Positions 35,656 through 43,144 of a stretch of 56,886 bases of DNA are shown here, piece by piece. Source of the stretch: Chloroflexota bacterium (GTDB lineage: Bacteria; Chloroflexota; Anaerolineae; 4572-78; J111); NCBI GenBank assembly GCA_016860845.1, contig BOKF01000052.1:1-56886 (forward strand), written 5' to 3'. Position numbers and translations under genes: made by a program. Each line of letters begins with the position of its first letter. The stretch's first letter is position 1. The notes under the pieces were generated by a model. The model was not told the DNA's origin and did not search any database. It was given only the letters and a program-made list of their open reading frames with translations.

Positions 35656-36774
35656 TTAGTCGTGCGGCGTAGCGATATTTTTCTCGGTGGTCCGGTCAAA
35701 AATATGCACTTTTTCGGCGTTGAAAGACATTTGTACTTTGTCGCCGGGGCGCAGGTCGGCACGGGGGTCAACCCGGGCAATGAAGCTCTGATCATTGTTA
35801 GTGACCAGGTAGACAAAGATTTCGTTGCCCATCAATTCGGTCACGTCTACGGTTGCCTCGATCAACTGCTCGGTGATGCCGGCCGGTTTGTAGCGCGGGT
35901 GGTGGATGTCTTCGGGGCGCACGCCAAAAATAACTTCACGGCCAATACTCTTCTGCCCCAACTGTTCCACCTCGTCCTTTTGCAGGCGAATCCGCACCCC
36001 GCCGGAGTCGGCATACATCTCATCCAACGTGCCGGTGATGGTGCCGCTAAAGAAGTTCATTGAAGGGGAGCCAATGAAACCCGCCACAAAAATATTCCCC
36101 GGATGGTCATACAAATGCTGGGGCGTGTCAACCTGCTGCAGCACGCCGTCTTTCATAACGCAGATGCGGTCGGCCATGGTCAGGGCCTCCACCTGGTCGT
36201 GGGTCACATAAATAAAGGTGGTGCCCAGGCGTTGGTGCAGCTTGGAAATTTCGGCGCGGGTTTGGACACGCAGCTTGGCGTCGAGGTTCGACAACGGCTC
36301 GTCAAACAGGAAAACGGCGGGGTCGCGCACAATAGCCCGGCCCAGCGCCACGCGCTGCCGCTGGCCACCGGACATCTGCTTGGGTTTGCGATCTAACAAC
36401 TGGGTAATGCCCAGAATTTTAGCCGCTTCCTGAACGCGCTTGTCAATTTCGGCTTTGGGCGTTTTGCGCAGCTTTAAGCCAAAGGCCATGTTGTCATACA
36501 CCGTCATATGGGGATAGAGCGCATAGCTTTGGAAGACCATAGCGATGTCGCGGTCCTTGGGCGGCACATCGTTGACGACCCGGTCGCCAATGTAAATGTT
36601 GCCCGAGGTGATTTCTTCCAGCCCGGCCAGGCAGCGCAGTGCGGTAGATTTACCACAGCCCGACGGCCCAACCAGCACCAGAAACTCCTTGTCGGGGATT
36701 TCCAGGTTGAGATTGTTCACCCCAACCACGTCACCCCAGGCTTTGGTCATATTTTCATAAACTACTTTGGCCAT
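35656..36774 (-). CDS. Sugar ABC transporter ATP-binding protein, MalK/UgpC/MsmX type
   Basis: ATPase energising carbohydrate import, about 372 residues. Walker A is GPSGCGKST, the Q loop is near MVFQSYALYPHM, the signature is MSGGQRQRVALGRA, Walker B is VFLFDEPLSNLD, and the switch His is in YVTHDQVEAL. The C-terminal 130 residues are the TOBE-containing regulatory domain of MalK-like proteins. GAGGAGG precedes ATG 36774; an upstream TTG frame was discarded. No permease genes are adjacent, so it may be a shared ATPase serving several importers, possibly including the binding protein at the left edge. A LacI gene lies directly upstream on the same strand. Confidence 0.93.
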   Translation of the reverse strand: MAKVVYENMTKAWGDVVGVNNLNLEIPDKEFLVLVGPSGCGKSTALRCLAGLEEITSGNIYIGDRVVNDVPPKDRDIAMVFQSYALYPHMTVYDNMAFGLKLRKTPKAEIDKRVQEAAKILGITQLLDRKPKQMSGGQRQRVALGRAIVRDPAVFLFDEPLSNLDAKLRVQTRAEISKLHQRLGTTFIYVTHDQVEALTMADRICVMKDGVLQQVDTPQHLYDHPGNIFVAGFIGSPSMNFFSGTITGTLDEMYADSGGVRIRLQKDEVEQLGQKSIGREVIFGVRPEDIHHPRYKPAGITEQLIEATVDVTELMGNEIFVYLVTNNDQSFIARVDPRADLRPGDKVQMSFNAEKVHIFDRTTEKNIATPHD

Positions 36775-36800
36775 TTTATTTGCTTTGCCTCCTCGCAATG

Positions 36801-36815
36801 TAAAGTTTAACTTTA
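36801..36815. promoter_or_regulatory. Palindrome upstream of the ATPase gene
   Basis: TAAAGTTTAACTTTA, a 15-base palindrome with one unpaired centre, 27 bases before the ATPase start. It is a possible operator for the neighbouring LacI protein. Confidence 0.45.
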
Positions 36816-36892
36816 TGACTCCAGGTTCCTTAACGCAGTTTGGGGCCTGGAATTATGGCTACGCTGGCGGGGGTTCCAACGTAGAGGGTCAC

Positions 36893-37897
36893 CTATAACC
36901 ACAAAGCCAAATCGCTGGATTGGCGAATTACCAAGGATGGCCTGATGACAACCTGCTCGTTCTCCAACTTTTCCCCTTGCAGCCGGCTAATCAGCATCCG
37001 GCAGGCTTGCTGGCCCAAGCCGTAAGTAGGCCGGTGAATTGTGGTCAAGGGCGGTTGGGCATACTCGGTCAGTAAAATATCCCCATAGCCGGTTATCGCC
37101 AGGTCTTGCCCAATCTCCAGCCCCTGATCCTGAGCGGCGGCCATCACTCCCAGAGCTACGACATCGTCGGCGGCGATAATCGCCGTAGGAGCTTCGGTCT
37201 TGCTCAGGAGGGTTTGTCCGGCACGATAGCCGTCACGCTGGCTAAAATCGCTTTCCTCCAGAAAATCCTCGTTAATCGGCAAGTGGGCCTGGCGCATAGC
37301 CCGTTGAAACCCGGTCAGGAATTCCGATGAAAAAAACAGGTCGGTCGGCGTGTTGACCAGAGCAATTCGCTCGTGCCCCTGCTGGGCCAGGTGTTCCACC
37401 AGCAAAGCGGCCGCCTCGGCGGCCTCCTCGAATACGGTTAGAAAATTACCTGATAAATTAGTGGCCCCAACCACAGCAAAGGGGAATTTTTTTTCAAGGA
37501 GCAGTTCAATGCGGCTGTCACGCCAACGAGGGCGAGCTATAATCACCCCATCAACCCGGCGGCTGTTCACTAAACGCAAGTAAGCCCACTGTTCTTCGGG
37601 GCCGGGCGCGCAAGTAGACACTAATAAGTCAAATTCACGCTCGGCGGCGGTAGCCGCAATCCCGGCCAGGAGTTCGCTGTAGTAAGGATCAGAATTACGG
37701 GGTGAAAGAGCCGGCAGAATTAACCCCAGGGTGTTGGTGGGCGCATAGCCCATCTCTCGCGCTACTTGCTTGATATACTCGCGGGTTTCTTCGCTGATGT
37801 CGTCGTAATTATTTAAAGCCCTGGAAACAGCAGCCACCGACTTGCCGACGGCTACAGCGATATCTTTGAGGGTGACTTCCTCCTTCCTTGGGGACAT
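36893..37897 (-). CDS. LacI-family transcriptional regulator
   Basis: Third LacI/GalR repressor, about 334 residues from ATG 37897. The helix-turn-helix is VTLKDIAVAVGKSVAAVSRA, followed by LNNYDDISEETREYIKQVAR. The effector domain ends with GYGDILLTEYAQPPLTTIHR and SLVIRQSSDLALWL. A longer frame opens with TTG at 37930, but that codon coincides with the predicted transcription start, so it is unlikely; a GTG at 37909 is another option. It probably controls the sugar ATPase gene immediately downstream and itself. Confidence 0.92.
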   Translation of the reverse strand: MSPRKEEVTLKDIAVAVGKSVAAVSRALNNYDDISEETREYIKQVAREMGYAPTNTLGLILPALSPRNSDPYYSELLAGIAATAAEREFDLLVSTCAPGPEEQWAYLRLVNSRRVDGVIIARPRWRDSRIELLLEKKFPFAVVGATNLSGNFLTVFEEAAEAAALLVEHLAQQGHERIALVNTPTDLFFSSEFLTGFQRAMRQAHLPINEDFLEESDFSQRDGYRAGQTLLSKTEAPTAIIAADDVVALGVMAAAQDQGLEIGQDLAITGYGDILLTEYAQPPLTTIHRPTYGLGQQACRMLISRLQGEKLENEQVVIRPSLVIRQSSDLALWL

Positions 37898-37916
37898 TCG
37901 TTCGCTCACACTGAAA

Positions 37917-37959
37917 TGATTAAGTTGCAACCCGATTATATACTAAATTGATTAAGTTG
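37917..37959. promoter_or_regulatory. Paired direct repeats at third LacI promoter
   Basis: TGATTAAGTTG occurs at 37917-37927 and 37949-37959, 32 bases apart (about three helical turns), flanking the -10 box and touching the -35 box: likely operator pair. Confidence 0.7.
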
Positions 37960-37963
37960 TCAA
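37935..37963 (-). promoter_or_regulatory. Promoter of third LacI gene
   Basis: Minus-strand TTGACA (37958-37963), 17 bases, TATAAT (37935-37940). Confidence 0.87.
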
Positions 37964-37987
37964 GTGTAAAAAATTCCGAAAGGAATA

Positions 37988-38018
37988 AAAAAACCCTGTG
38001 TCAACCACAGGGTTTTTT
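37988..38018 (-). terminator. Intrinsic terminator of the ncRNA unit
   Basis: Stem AAAAAACCCTGTG / CACAGGGTTTTTT, loop of five; works on either strand, and on the minus strand ends the candidate RNA before the LacI promoter. Confidence 0.9.
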
Positions 38019-38156
38019 AGCTAAAAATATTGGATCTGTTCTTTAATAATAGGTGTTTTACTATTAAAGATGCTGTCCCTTAGACTGGTCGGAGATAAAG
38101 TGCTGTTTTCGCCAGCGCGCGTCGGCCCAATCTACTTGTTCGTTGGCCCGTTTTTG

Positions 38157-38204
38157 CTACTTTTTATCTCCGACTAGCCGAGGCAGTTCCCAGTCTGGCA
38201 CCAC
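38157..38204 (-). CDS. Possible 15-residue small ORF in candidate ncRNA
   Basis: GTG at 38204 follows AAAGGAGG with eight bases between, an ideal ribosome-binding site. The frame reads VVPDWELPRLVGDKK and ends at TAG 38157-38159. Part of it (GTCGGAGATAAA) forms one arm of the 11-base stem, so translation would compete with RNA folding, as in leader peptides. A second GTG follows immediately. Confidence 0.35.
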   Translation of the reverse strand: MVPDWELPRLVGDKK

Positions 38205-38258
38205 GATAGGGACCTCCTTTCAGCTACTACAGAACCGTACTTCGATTCTGTTGGTACT

Positions 38259-38287
38259 ATGTTACCACGCTTATGGATGCGAGTCAA
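38259..38287 (-). promoter_or_regulatory. Promoter of the candidate ncRNA
   Basis: Minus-strand TTGACT (38282-38287), 17 bases, TAACAT (38259-38264) with an upstream TG (extended -10). Confidence 0.7.
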
Positions 38288-38335
38288 GAGGCTTTTTTAT
38301 TTGTTACTCTACGATTACCCAACGCTGAGGGGTAG

Positions 38336-38434
38336 AAGACGGGAAGGCTGGAGGACTGGAAGGTTGGAAAGTTTCTGTGACCGATCCTCCAACCTTCCAA
38401 CCTTCCCCGCTTCCATTTCTTTCACCCTTCCAAT
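38336..38434. repeat. Octamer-word palindrome (GGAAGGCT type)
   Basis: Left words GGAAGGCT, GGAGGACT and GGAAGGTT; right half CCTCCAACC, TTCCAACC, TTCCCCGC. It lies upstream of the DUF58 promoter. Confidence 0.85.
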
Positions 38435-38447
38435 CTGCCATTGCTCG

Positions 38448-38463
38448 TGATATACTGACACTA
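38448..38463 (+). promoter_or_regulatory. Extended -10 promoter, leaderless DUF58 gene
   Basis: TGA-TATACT (38448-38456) is followed after six bases by ATG 38463, so the transcription start should coincide with the start codon. Confidence 0.65.
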
Positions 38464-39764
38464 TGAACATTTCGCCTGCGCCTCGCTTAAGACTTAATAC
38501 TCGCCTGCTGCCGCTATTGATCGGGCTGCTGGTGGTAGCACAACTGGTTGTTCCTTTCCGGGGCTGGGTTATCATGTTGGTTGGCCTGGGCGGTGGCTGG
38601 CTGATTAGCTATCTCTGGGCGCGTTCGCTGGCCCAAAATTTGCGTTTCACCCGCGAAACCCGTTTTGGCTGGGCCCAGGTCGGCGATCGGTTGGAAGAGC
38701 GCTTTACTTTGATTAATCGCGGCCTGGCCCCCGCCCTGTGGGTTGAAGTGATTGACCATTCCACCATGCCTAATTATGAGGTTAGCCGGGTGACTGGCGT
38801 CGGCGGCGAGTCTATGAACCGCTGGCAGACCCACAGCATTTGCCAGCGGCGCGGCCTCTTTACCCTGGGTCCAACCACACTCCACACCGGCGACCCTTTC
38901 GGTTTGTACACCGTAACCCTGCCCTATACCCATCTGGCCACCCTGACGGTAACACCGCCGGTCGTGCCTTTGCCGACAATTGAAATCGCGCCGGGTGGGC
39001 GGGTCGGCGAGGGGCGGCCGCGGGCCAATACCCTGGAGCGCACCGTCAGCGCGGCCAGTGCGCGGGAGTATGTCCCCGGCGATACCTTAAACTGGATTCA
39101 CTGGCCCACTTCGGCCCGCCGAAACTCCCTGTTTGTGCGTCTCTTTGACAGCACTCCCTCCGGCGACTGGTGGATTTTTCTCGATCTGGACCAACATGTC
39201 CAGGTAGCCCACGCTGAAACTGCCACTGAGGAACATGGCGTCATCCTGGCCGCTTCCCTGGCCGACCAGGGCTTGCGTTGGGGACGCGCCGTTGGCCTGG
39301 TCACCCACGGTGAGACGCTCGCCTGGCTGCCACCGCAACCTGGCGACGGCCAGCGTCAAGAAATCTTACGGACCCTGGCCCTGGCGCATCCCGGCCCGCG
39401 CTCCCTGGGGGAACTGCTGGCCAGGGTCCGGCCCGTCTTTGGGCAGCAGGCCAGCCTGATTATCATTACCCCGGCCGTCTCCGGCGATTGGGTCGAGGCG
39501 CTCTTGCCGCTGCTCCGGCGCGGGGCGGTGGCAACCGTGTTGCTGCTGGACCCTGTCTCTTTTGGCGGAGTGGGTGACGCCAGCACGACCCTGGCCCTGC
39601 TGGCGAATCTGGGCGTTACTCGCTATCTCATCACTCCCGACCTGCTTGACCGGCCCGAAGCTCGCCCCGGCCAGCAGGGAAATTGGGAGTGGCGGATCAT
39701 GCCGACAGGCCGGGCTGTTGCCGTTCGCCGGCCGGGAGATACCCCCTGGCAGGCCCTGGCATGA
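38463..39764 (+). CDS. DUF58 domain protein
   Basis: Membrane-associated protein of 433 residues. Two N-terminal hydrophobic helices (residues about 15-55) precede a cytoplasmic part with the DUF58 signature REYVPGDTLNWIHWPTSARR and the following LFVRLFDSTPSGDWWIFLDL, which begins a von Willebrand A-like fold. DUF58 genes usually sit beside MoxR ATPases and transglutaminase genes; here the transglutaminase follows with a four-base ATGA overlap, and no MoxR is in the window. A role in assembling or modifying surface proteins is inferred from this pairing. Confidence 0.88.
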   Translation: MNISPAPRLRLNTRLLPLLIGLLVVAQLVVPFRGWVIMLVGLGGGWLISYLWARSLAQNLRFTRETRFGWAQVGDRLEERFTLINRGLAPALWVEVIDHSTMPNYEVSRVTGVGGESMNRWQTHSICQRRGLFTLGPTTLHTGDPFGLYTVTLPYTHLATLTVTPPVVPLPTIEIAPGGRVGEGRPRANTLERTVSAASAREYVPGDTLNWIHWPTSARRNSLFVRLFDSTPSGDWWIFLDLDQHVQVAHAETATEEHGVILAASLADQGLRWGRAVGLVTHGETLAWLPPQPGDGQRQEILRTLALAHPGPRSLGELLARVRPVFGQQASLIIITPAVSGDWVEALLPLLRRGAVATVLLLDPVSFGGVGDASTTLALLANLGVTRYLITPDLLDRPEARPGQQGNWEWRIMPTGRAVAVRRPGDTPWQALA

Positions 39765-42124
39765 TCCAAAAACTGCTCCTCGGCTTATCAGCCTGGTTGG
39801 ACAACGACCCCAGCCCGGGACGCTTGCTGGCGCTCGCTCTGCTTCTAGCCGCCCTGAACAGCGTGGCTTTGGGCCTGGCCAGTGTGGTCCACAGCCTGGA
39901 GATTGGTTTGCTGCTGCTCCTTGTTATTCTGGGGGGAGGGGTCGGCTGGAGATTGGCGGCGTCACCCTGGCCTGGCTGGCTGGCCGGCAGTATCGCCGTT
40001 CTGGCCGGGGGCAGTATCACGGTGCTGCAGGTAGGCCGCCTGAGCCAGGCAGCGTTGATCTTACTCGGGCGGCTGCTAAGCGTGACCTGGCAGGTGATAC
40101 GCTGGCCGGCGGACGGCCCGCCCCATATCACCCCGCTCCGGCTGGCTTTGGCCGAATTCGCGAGCGGGATAAGCACGCTGCTAAGGCGTTTGTTTGACTG
40201 GCTGCTGGGCCTGACCACCGGCGAGCCGGTCTTCGACCCGGTGGCCGTGGCGCTGGTGTGGGGACTGGCCCTGTGGGCTGTGGCCGCCTGGGCCGGTTGG
40301 ACGGTGCGCCGCCGCGACCAGGCCCTGCTGGGCCTGCTGCCTGCCGGGGCTCTACTGGTTATCAGTATGGCCTACGGCGCGGGAAACTTCGCCTTTCTAC
40401 TGCTGCTGGTCGGCCTGGCCTGGCTGCTGCTGGCCGTGGTAAATTACACGGCTCGGGAGCGGTACTGGGAGGCGGCCGGGATTGACTTTGCCCTCGATAT
40501 CCGCGTCGAGATGACCTTCACCGTCATCTGGTTAGCCGCGGCGCTGGCTGTGCTGGCCCACATCACGCCCGTACTCTCAATCCAGCAGGTCGCCCAAACA
40601 GCCCAGCGTTTGATTTGGGCGGAGCCTCTTGGAGCCGGACCGGTGGCCCGGTCTCTGGGCTTGCAGCCCCAACCCGGCCCGCCAACACTTTTCGACAAGG
40701 TGCGAGTCGGCGGCCTGCCGCGACAACACCTGCTCGGCTCCGGGCCGGAACTGTCGGAGCAGGTCGCGCTGATCGTGCGCCCGGATGAGTTTAACCCTGA
40801 GGCTAACCAGGCCCGTTACTGGCGCAGTCTCACTTATGACCGGTATACCGGCCGGGGCTGGTTGACCAGCCGGACGGAGGCCGTTAATTATGACGCGGGT
40901 GAAGCGGTTCAGCCGGAAACCCGTGAGGTCTTGAAGAACTCACGAGTTTTGACCCTGCGCCAGCAAATTCGACTCGCCGGCGATGGGGGTGGGCTGCTTT
41001 ACACAGCCGGAACGCTGGTCACGGTGGATCAACCCTACGAGGTTGCCTGGCGCAGGTCCGGGGACGCCTTTGGGGCAACGATCGAAGCGGCGGCATATAG
41101 CGTCGTTTCAACCGCGCCGGTGGTAGACGAGGCCGGGCTGCGTCAGGCCGGCAGCCGCTACCCCACGTGGGTGCAGCAGCGTTACCTAACCCTGCCGGAA
41201 ACGGTTCCGGTGCGGGTGCTGGCCCTGGCCCGCGATTTGACGGCGACTGCCCCCACGCCTTATGACCGGGCGCGGGCCGTCGAAACCTATCTGCGCACCT
41301 TTCCCTACAGTCTGAACCTGCCCACCCCACCCGCCGGCCGGGATGTGGCCGATTATTTTCTGTTTGAGCTGCGGCGCGGCTACTGCGATTATTATGCGAC
41401 GGCGATGGTCGTGCTGGCGCGAGCCGCCGGGCTGCCCGCCCGGCTGGTGGTCGGCTATGCCGGCGGCCTGCCCGATCCGGCCAAGGCTCGTTACTTGGTG
41501 ACCGAGGCCAACGCCCACGCCTGGCCGGAGGTCTATTTCCCCGGTTACGGCTGGATCGAGTTTGAGCCCACGGCCGCCCTCTCGCCGCGGGAGCGCCCGG
41601 CAGCGCCGTTTCTGCCCCCACCGTTCGAGCCGGAATCTATTCCACCGGCTTTTGCGGCCACGCCTCCGGCCCACTCGGCCCGCTGGATATGGGGGCTGGT
41701 CGTGGGAGCGGCCGGGCTGGCCTTGAGCGGCGCGGCCGGGCTGGCGGCCGATACCTGGCGGTTGCGCCGGGTGGCCCCGGCTATGACGGTGGCGCGGCTG
41801 TACCGGCGCTTGCAGCGGTTCGGTTCCTGGTTGGCCCTGCCGGTGGCCGCGGGAGCGACGCCGTTCGAGTTCAGTGATGCTCTGGCCGGGCGGATCGCCA
41901 CCCTGGCTCGCGGGTCGCGCTGGGCTGACCTGCTGGCCGCCACTCCGGCGGACATCGAACGGCTGGCCGGCCTGTACGTGGACGCCGTCTACAGCGTCCA
42001 CGCCTTTGGCGAGGCCGAGCAAAGCCAGGCTATTCAGATCTGGCGGCGGCTGTGGTGGCGTTTGGGGTTGGTCCTGGTACGATTAATGGGGGAACGTCTA
42101 CGCGCTTTATTTTCTGTTGAGTAA
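39761..42124 (+). CDS. Transglutaminase-like membrane protein
   Basis: 787 residues. The N-terminal third has several helices (about 20-110, 165-260, DUF3488-like). An extracytoplasmic transglutaminase core has the catalytic Cys at about 542 in RRGYCDYYATAMVVLARAAG and His at about 586 in NAHAWPEVYFPGYGWIEFEP, where Glu replaces the usual Asp before PT. A Pro-rich stretch leads to one more helix and a C-terminal DUF4129-like domain. The start is fixed by the ATGA overlap with the DUF58 stop; longer frames run inside DUF58. It likely forms or breaks peptide bonds on the outer face of the membrane. A paralogue is at 45636-47972. Confidence 0.88.
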   Translation: MIQKLLLGLSAWLDNDPSPGRLLALALLLAALNSVALGLASVVHSLEIGLLLLLVILGGGVGWRLAASPWPGWLAGSIAVLAGGSITVLQVGRLSQAALILLGRLLSVTWQVIRWPADGPPHITPLRLALAEFASGISTLLRRLFDWLLGLTTGEPVFDPVAVALVWGLALWAVAAWAGWTVRRRDQALLGLLPAGALLVISMAYGAGNFAFLLLLVGLAWLLLAVVNYTARERYWEAAGIDFALDIRVEMTFTVIWLAAALAVLAHITPVLSIQQVAQTAQRLIWAEPLGAGPVARSLGLQPQPGPPTLFDKVRVGGLPRQHLLGSGPELSEQVALIVRPDEFNPEANQARYWRSLTYDRYTGRGWLTSRTEAVNYDAGEAVQPETREVLKNSRVLTLRQQIRLAGDGGGLLYTAGTLVTVDQPYEVAWRRSGDAFGATIEAAAYSVVSTAPVVDEAGLRQAGSRYPTWVQQRYLTLPETVPVRVLALARDLTATAPTPYDRARAVETYLRTFPYSLNLPTPPAGRDVADYFLFELRRGYCDYYATAMVVLARAAGLPARLVVGYAGGLPDPAKARYLVTEANAHAWPEVYFPGYGWIEFEPTAALSPRERPAAPFLPPPFEPESIPPAFAATPPAHSARWIWGLVVGAAGLALSGAAGLAADTWRLRRVAPAMTVARLYRRLQRFGSWLALPVAAGATPFEFSDALAGRIATLARGSRWADLLAATPADIERLAGLYVDAVYSVHAFGEAEQSQAIQIWRRLWWRLGLVLVRLMGERLRALFSVE

Positions 42125-42281
42125 AATTGCCTAAGCGCCCTGCTTCGGGTACGATAGCAGCAAAAGTGGATGGCAGGGGGTGAACGGCAAATTTGCGGGT
42201 GCTGTCTGTTATCACCCTTAACTGTGATCCTTGACGCCTGGTATTTTTATTGAATAGGGGGCTTGGAAAGGGTGGGCTAAG
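42125..42281. other. Intergenic spacer
   Basis: 157 bases with TTGACG near 42229 as a possible -35 but no good -10. Nothing else recognised. Confidence 0.4.
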
Positions 42282-43130
42282 ATGAGCGTATCGGTGTGTG
42301 TCTGCGGGTTGGGGTTGATGGGCCGGTCCATAGCGCGGCGCTTGCTGGCAGCGGGCTATCAAGTCTGCGGCTGGAATCGCTCGCTGCTGCCAACGGAACT
42401 CACCGAAGGCCTTCCTCTTAGTCCAAATCTGGCCGAGGCGGCCCAGGCCAAGGTCTGCCTGTTCACCCTGAGCGACTCAGCGGCGGTGGATGCAGTGCTG
42501 GCCCAACTGGAACCTTATCTCTCTCCCGGCCACGTCGTGATGGATATGGGCACTTCTAACCCGGCCCACTCCCGGGCGCACGCCTGGCGGCTGGCAGCCA
42601 AAGGTGTCGGTTGGGTGGACGCGCCGGTTTCGGGCGGGCCGGAGGGGGCAGCGGCAGGCAGCCTGGCCATCATGGTCGGCGGGACGGTGGCCGACTTTAC
42701 CCGGGTCCGGCCTTTTCTGGAAATGCTGGGCAGCAATGTGGTCCGGGTGGGCGGGCCAGGGGCCGGACACACCGCCAAATTGATCAACCAGTTGATTGTC
42801 GGGCTAACCATCGAAGCCGTGGCCGAAGCGCTGACCCTGGCCGAAAAGAGCGGCCTCGACCCCCAATTGCTCCAACAGGCTCTGCAAGGCGGCTTTGCCG
42901 ATTCCAAAATTCTGCAAATTCATGGCAGCCGGATGATTAATCGGGCCTACGTGCCGGGGGGGAAAGTTACCACCCAATTGAAAGATTTGCGCCTGGCGCA
43001 AGAGTTAGCCCACTCTACTTCCCTCCATCTGCCTCATCTCGAAAGCGCCATTGTACGCTATCAAGAATTAGTGGCCCAGGGTGACGGCGAACTGGACCAC
43101 TCGGCCCTGCACAAACTGCTTCAAGAATAG
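42282..43130 (+). CDS. 3-hydroxyisobutyrate dehydrogenase-like NAD(P)-dependent oxidoreductase
   Basis: Beta-hydroxyacid dehydrogenase of 282 residues. The N-terminal dinucleotide motif is CGLGLMGRSIARRLLAAGY, the substrate-binding signature is DAPVSGGPEGAAAGSLAIMV, and the catalytic Lys is in GAGHTAKLINQL. The C-terminal all-helical domain ends near residue 280. Family members reduce or oxidise short hydroxyacids such as 3-hydroxyisobutyrate, tartronate semialdehyde or glyoxylate; the exact substrate is not set by these motifs. It stands between envelope genes without an evident pathway link. Confidence 0.88.
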   Translation: MSVSVCVCGLGLMGRSIARRLLAAGYQVCGWNRSLLPTELTEGLPLSPNLAEAAQAKVCLFTLSDSAAVDAVLAQLEPYLSPGHVVMDMGTSNPAHSRAHAWRLAAKGVGWVDAPVSGGPEGAAAGSLAIMVGGTVADFTRVRPFLEMLGSNVVRVGGPGAGHTAKLINQLIVGLTIEAVAEALTLAEKSGLDPQLLQQALQGGFADSKILQIHGSRMINRAYVPGGKVTTQLKDLRLAQELAHSTSLHLPHLESAIVRYQELVAQGDGELDHSALHKLLQE

Positions 43131-43144
43131 ACCGCTGGCGGCAG

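Larger units (their letters stand above)
37985..38252 (-). ncRNA. Candidate structured ncRNA transcription unit
   Basis: A complete unit on the minus strand: extended -10 promoter, about 265 nt of RNA, intrinsic terminator. It starts with a hairpin (ACAGAA/TTCTGT, near 38249-38227), then a perfect ribosome-binding site AAAGGAGGT and a 15-codon frame. Long-range pairings are GTCCCT with AGGGAC, AGACTGG with CCAGTCT and TCGGAGATAAA with TTTATCTCCGA (11 of 11), enclosing a GGCCAA/TTGG hairpin. CTTTAATA/TATTAAAG follows. No known family was recognised. It could be a regulatory RNA, a leader-peptide RNA or a mobile-element remnant. Confidence 0.55.

Noticed and set aside
33527..38159. General TAG recoding, suggested by the split gene and the small ORF ending in TAG
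   Set aside because: hrcA, grpE, the O-methyltransferase and a LacI gene all end properly at TAG at the family's expected length.
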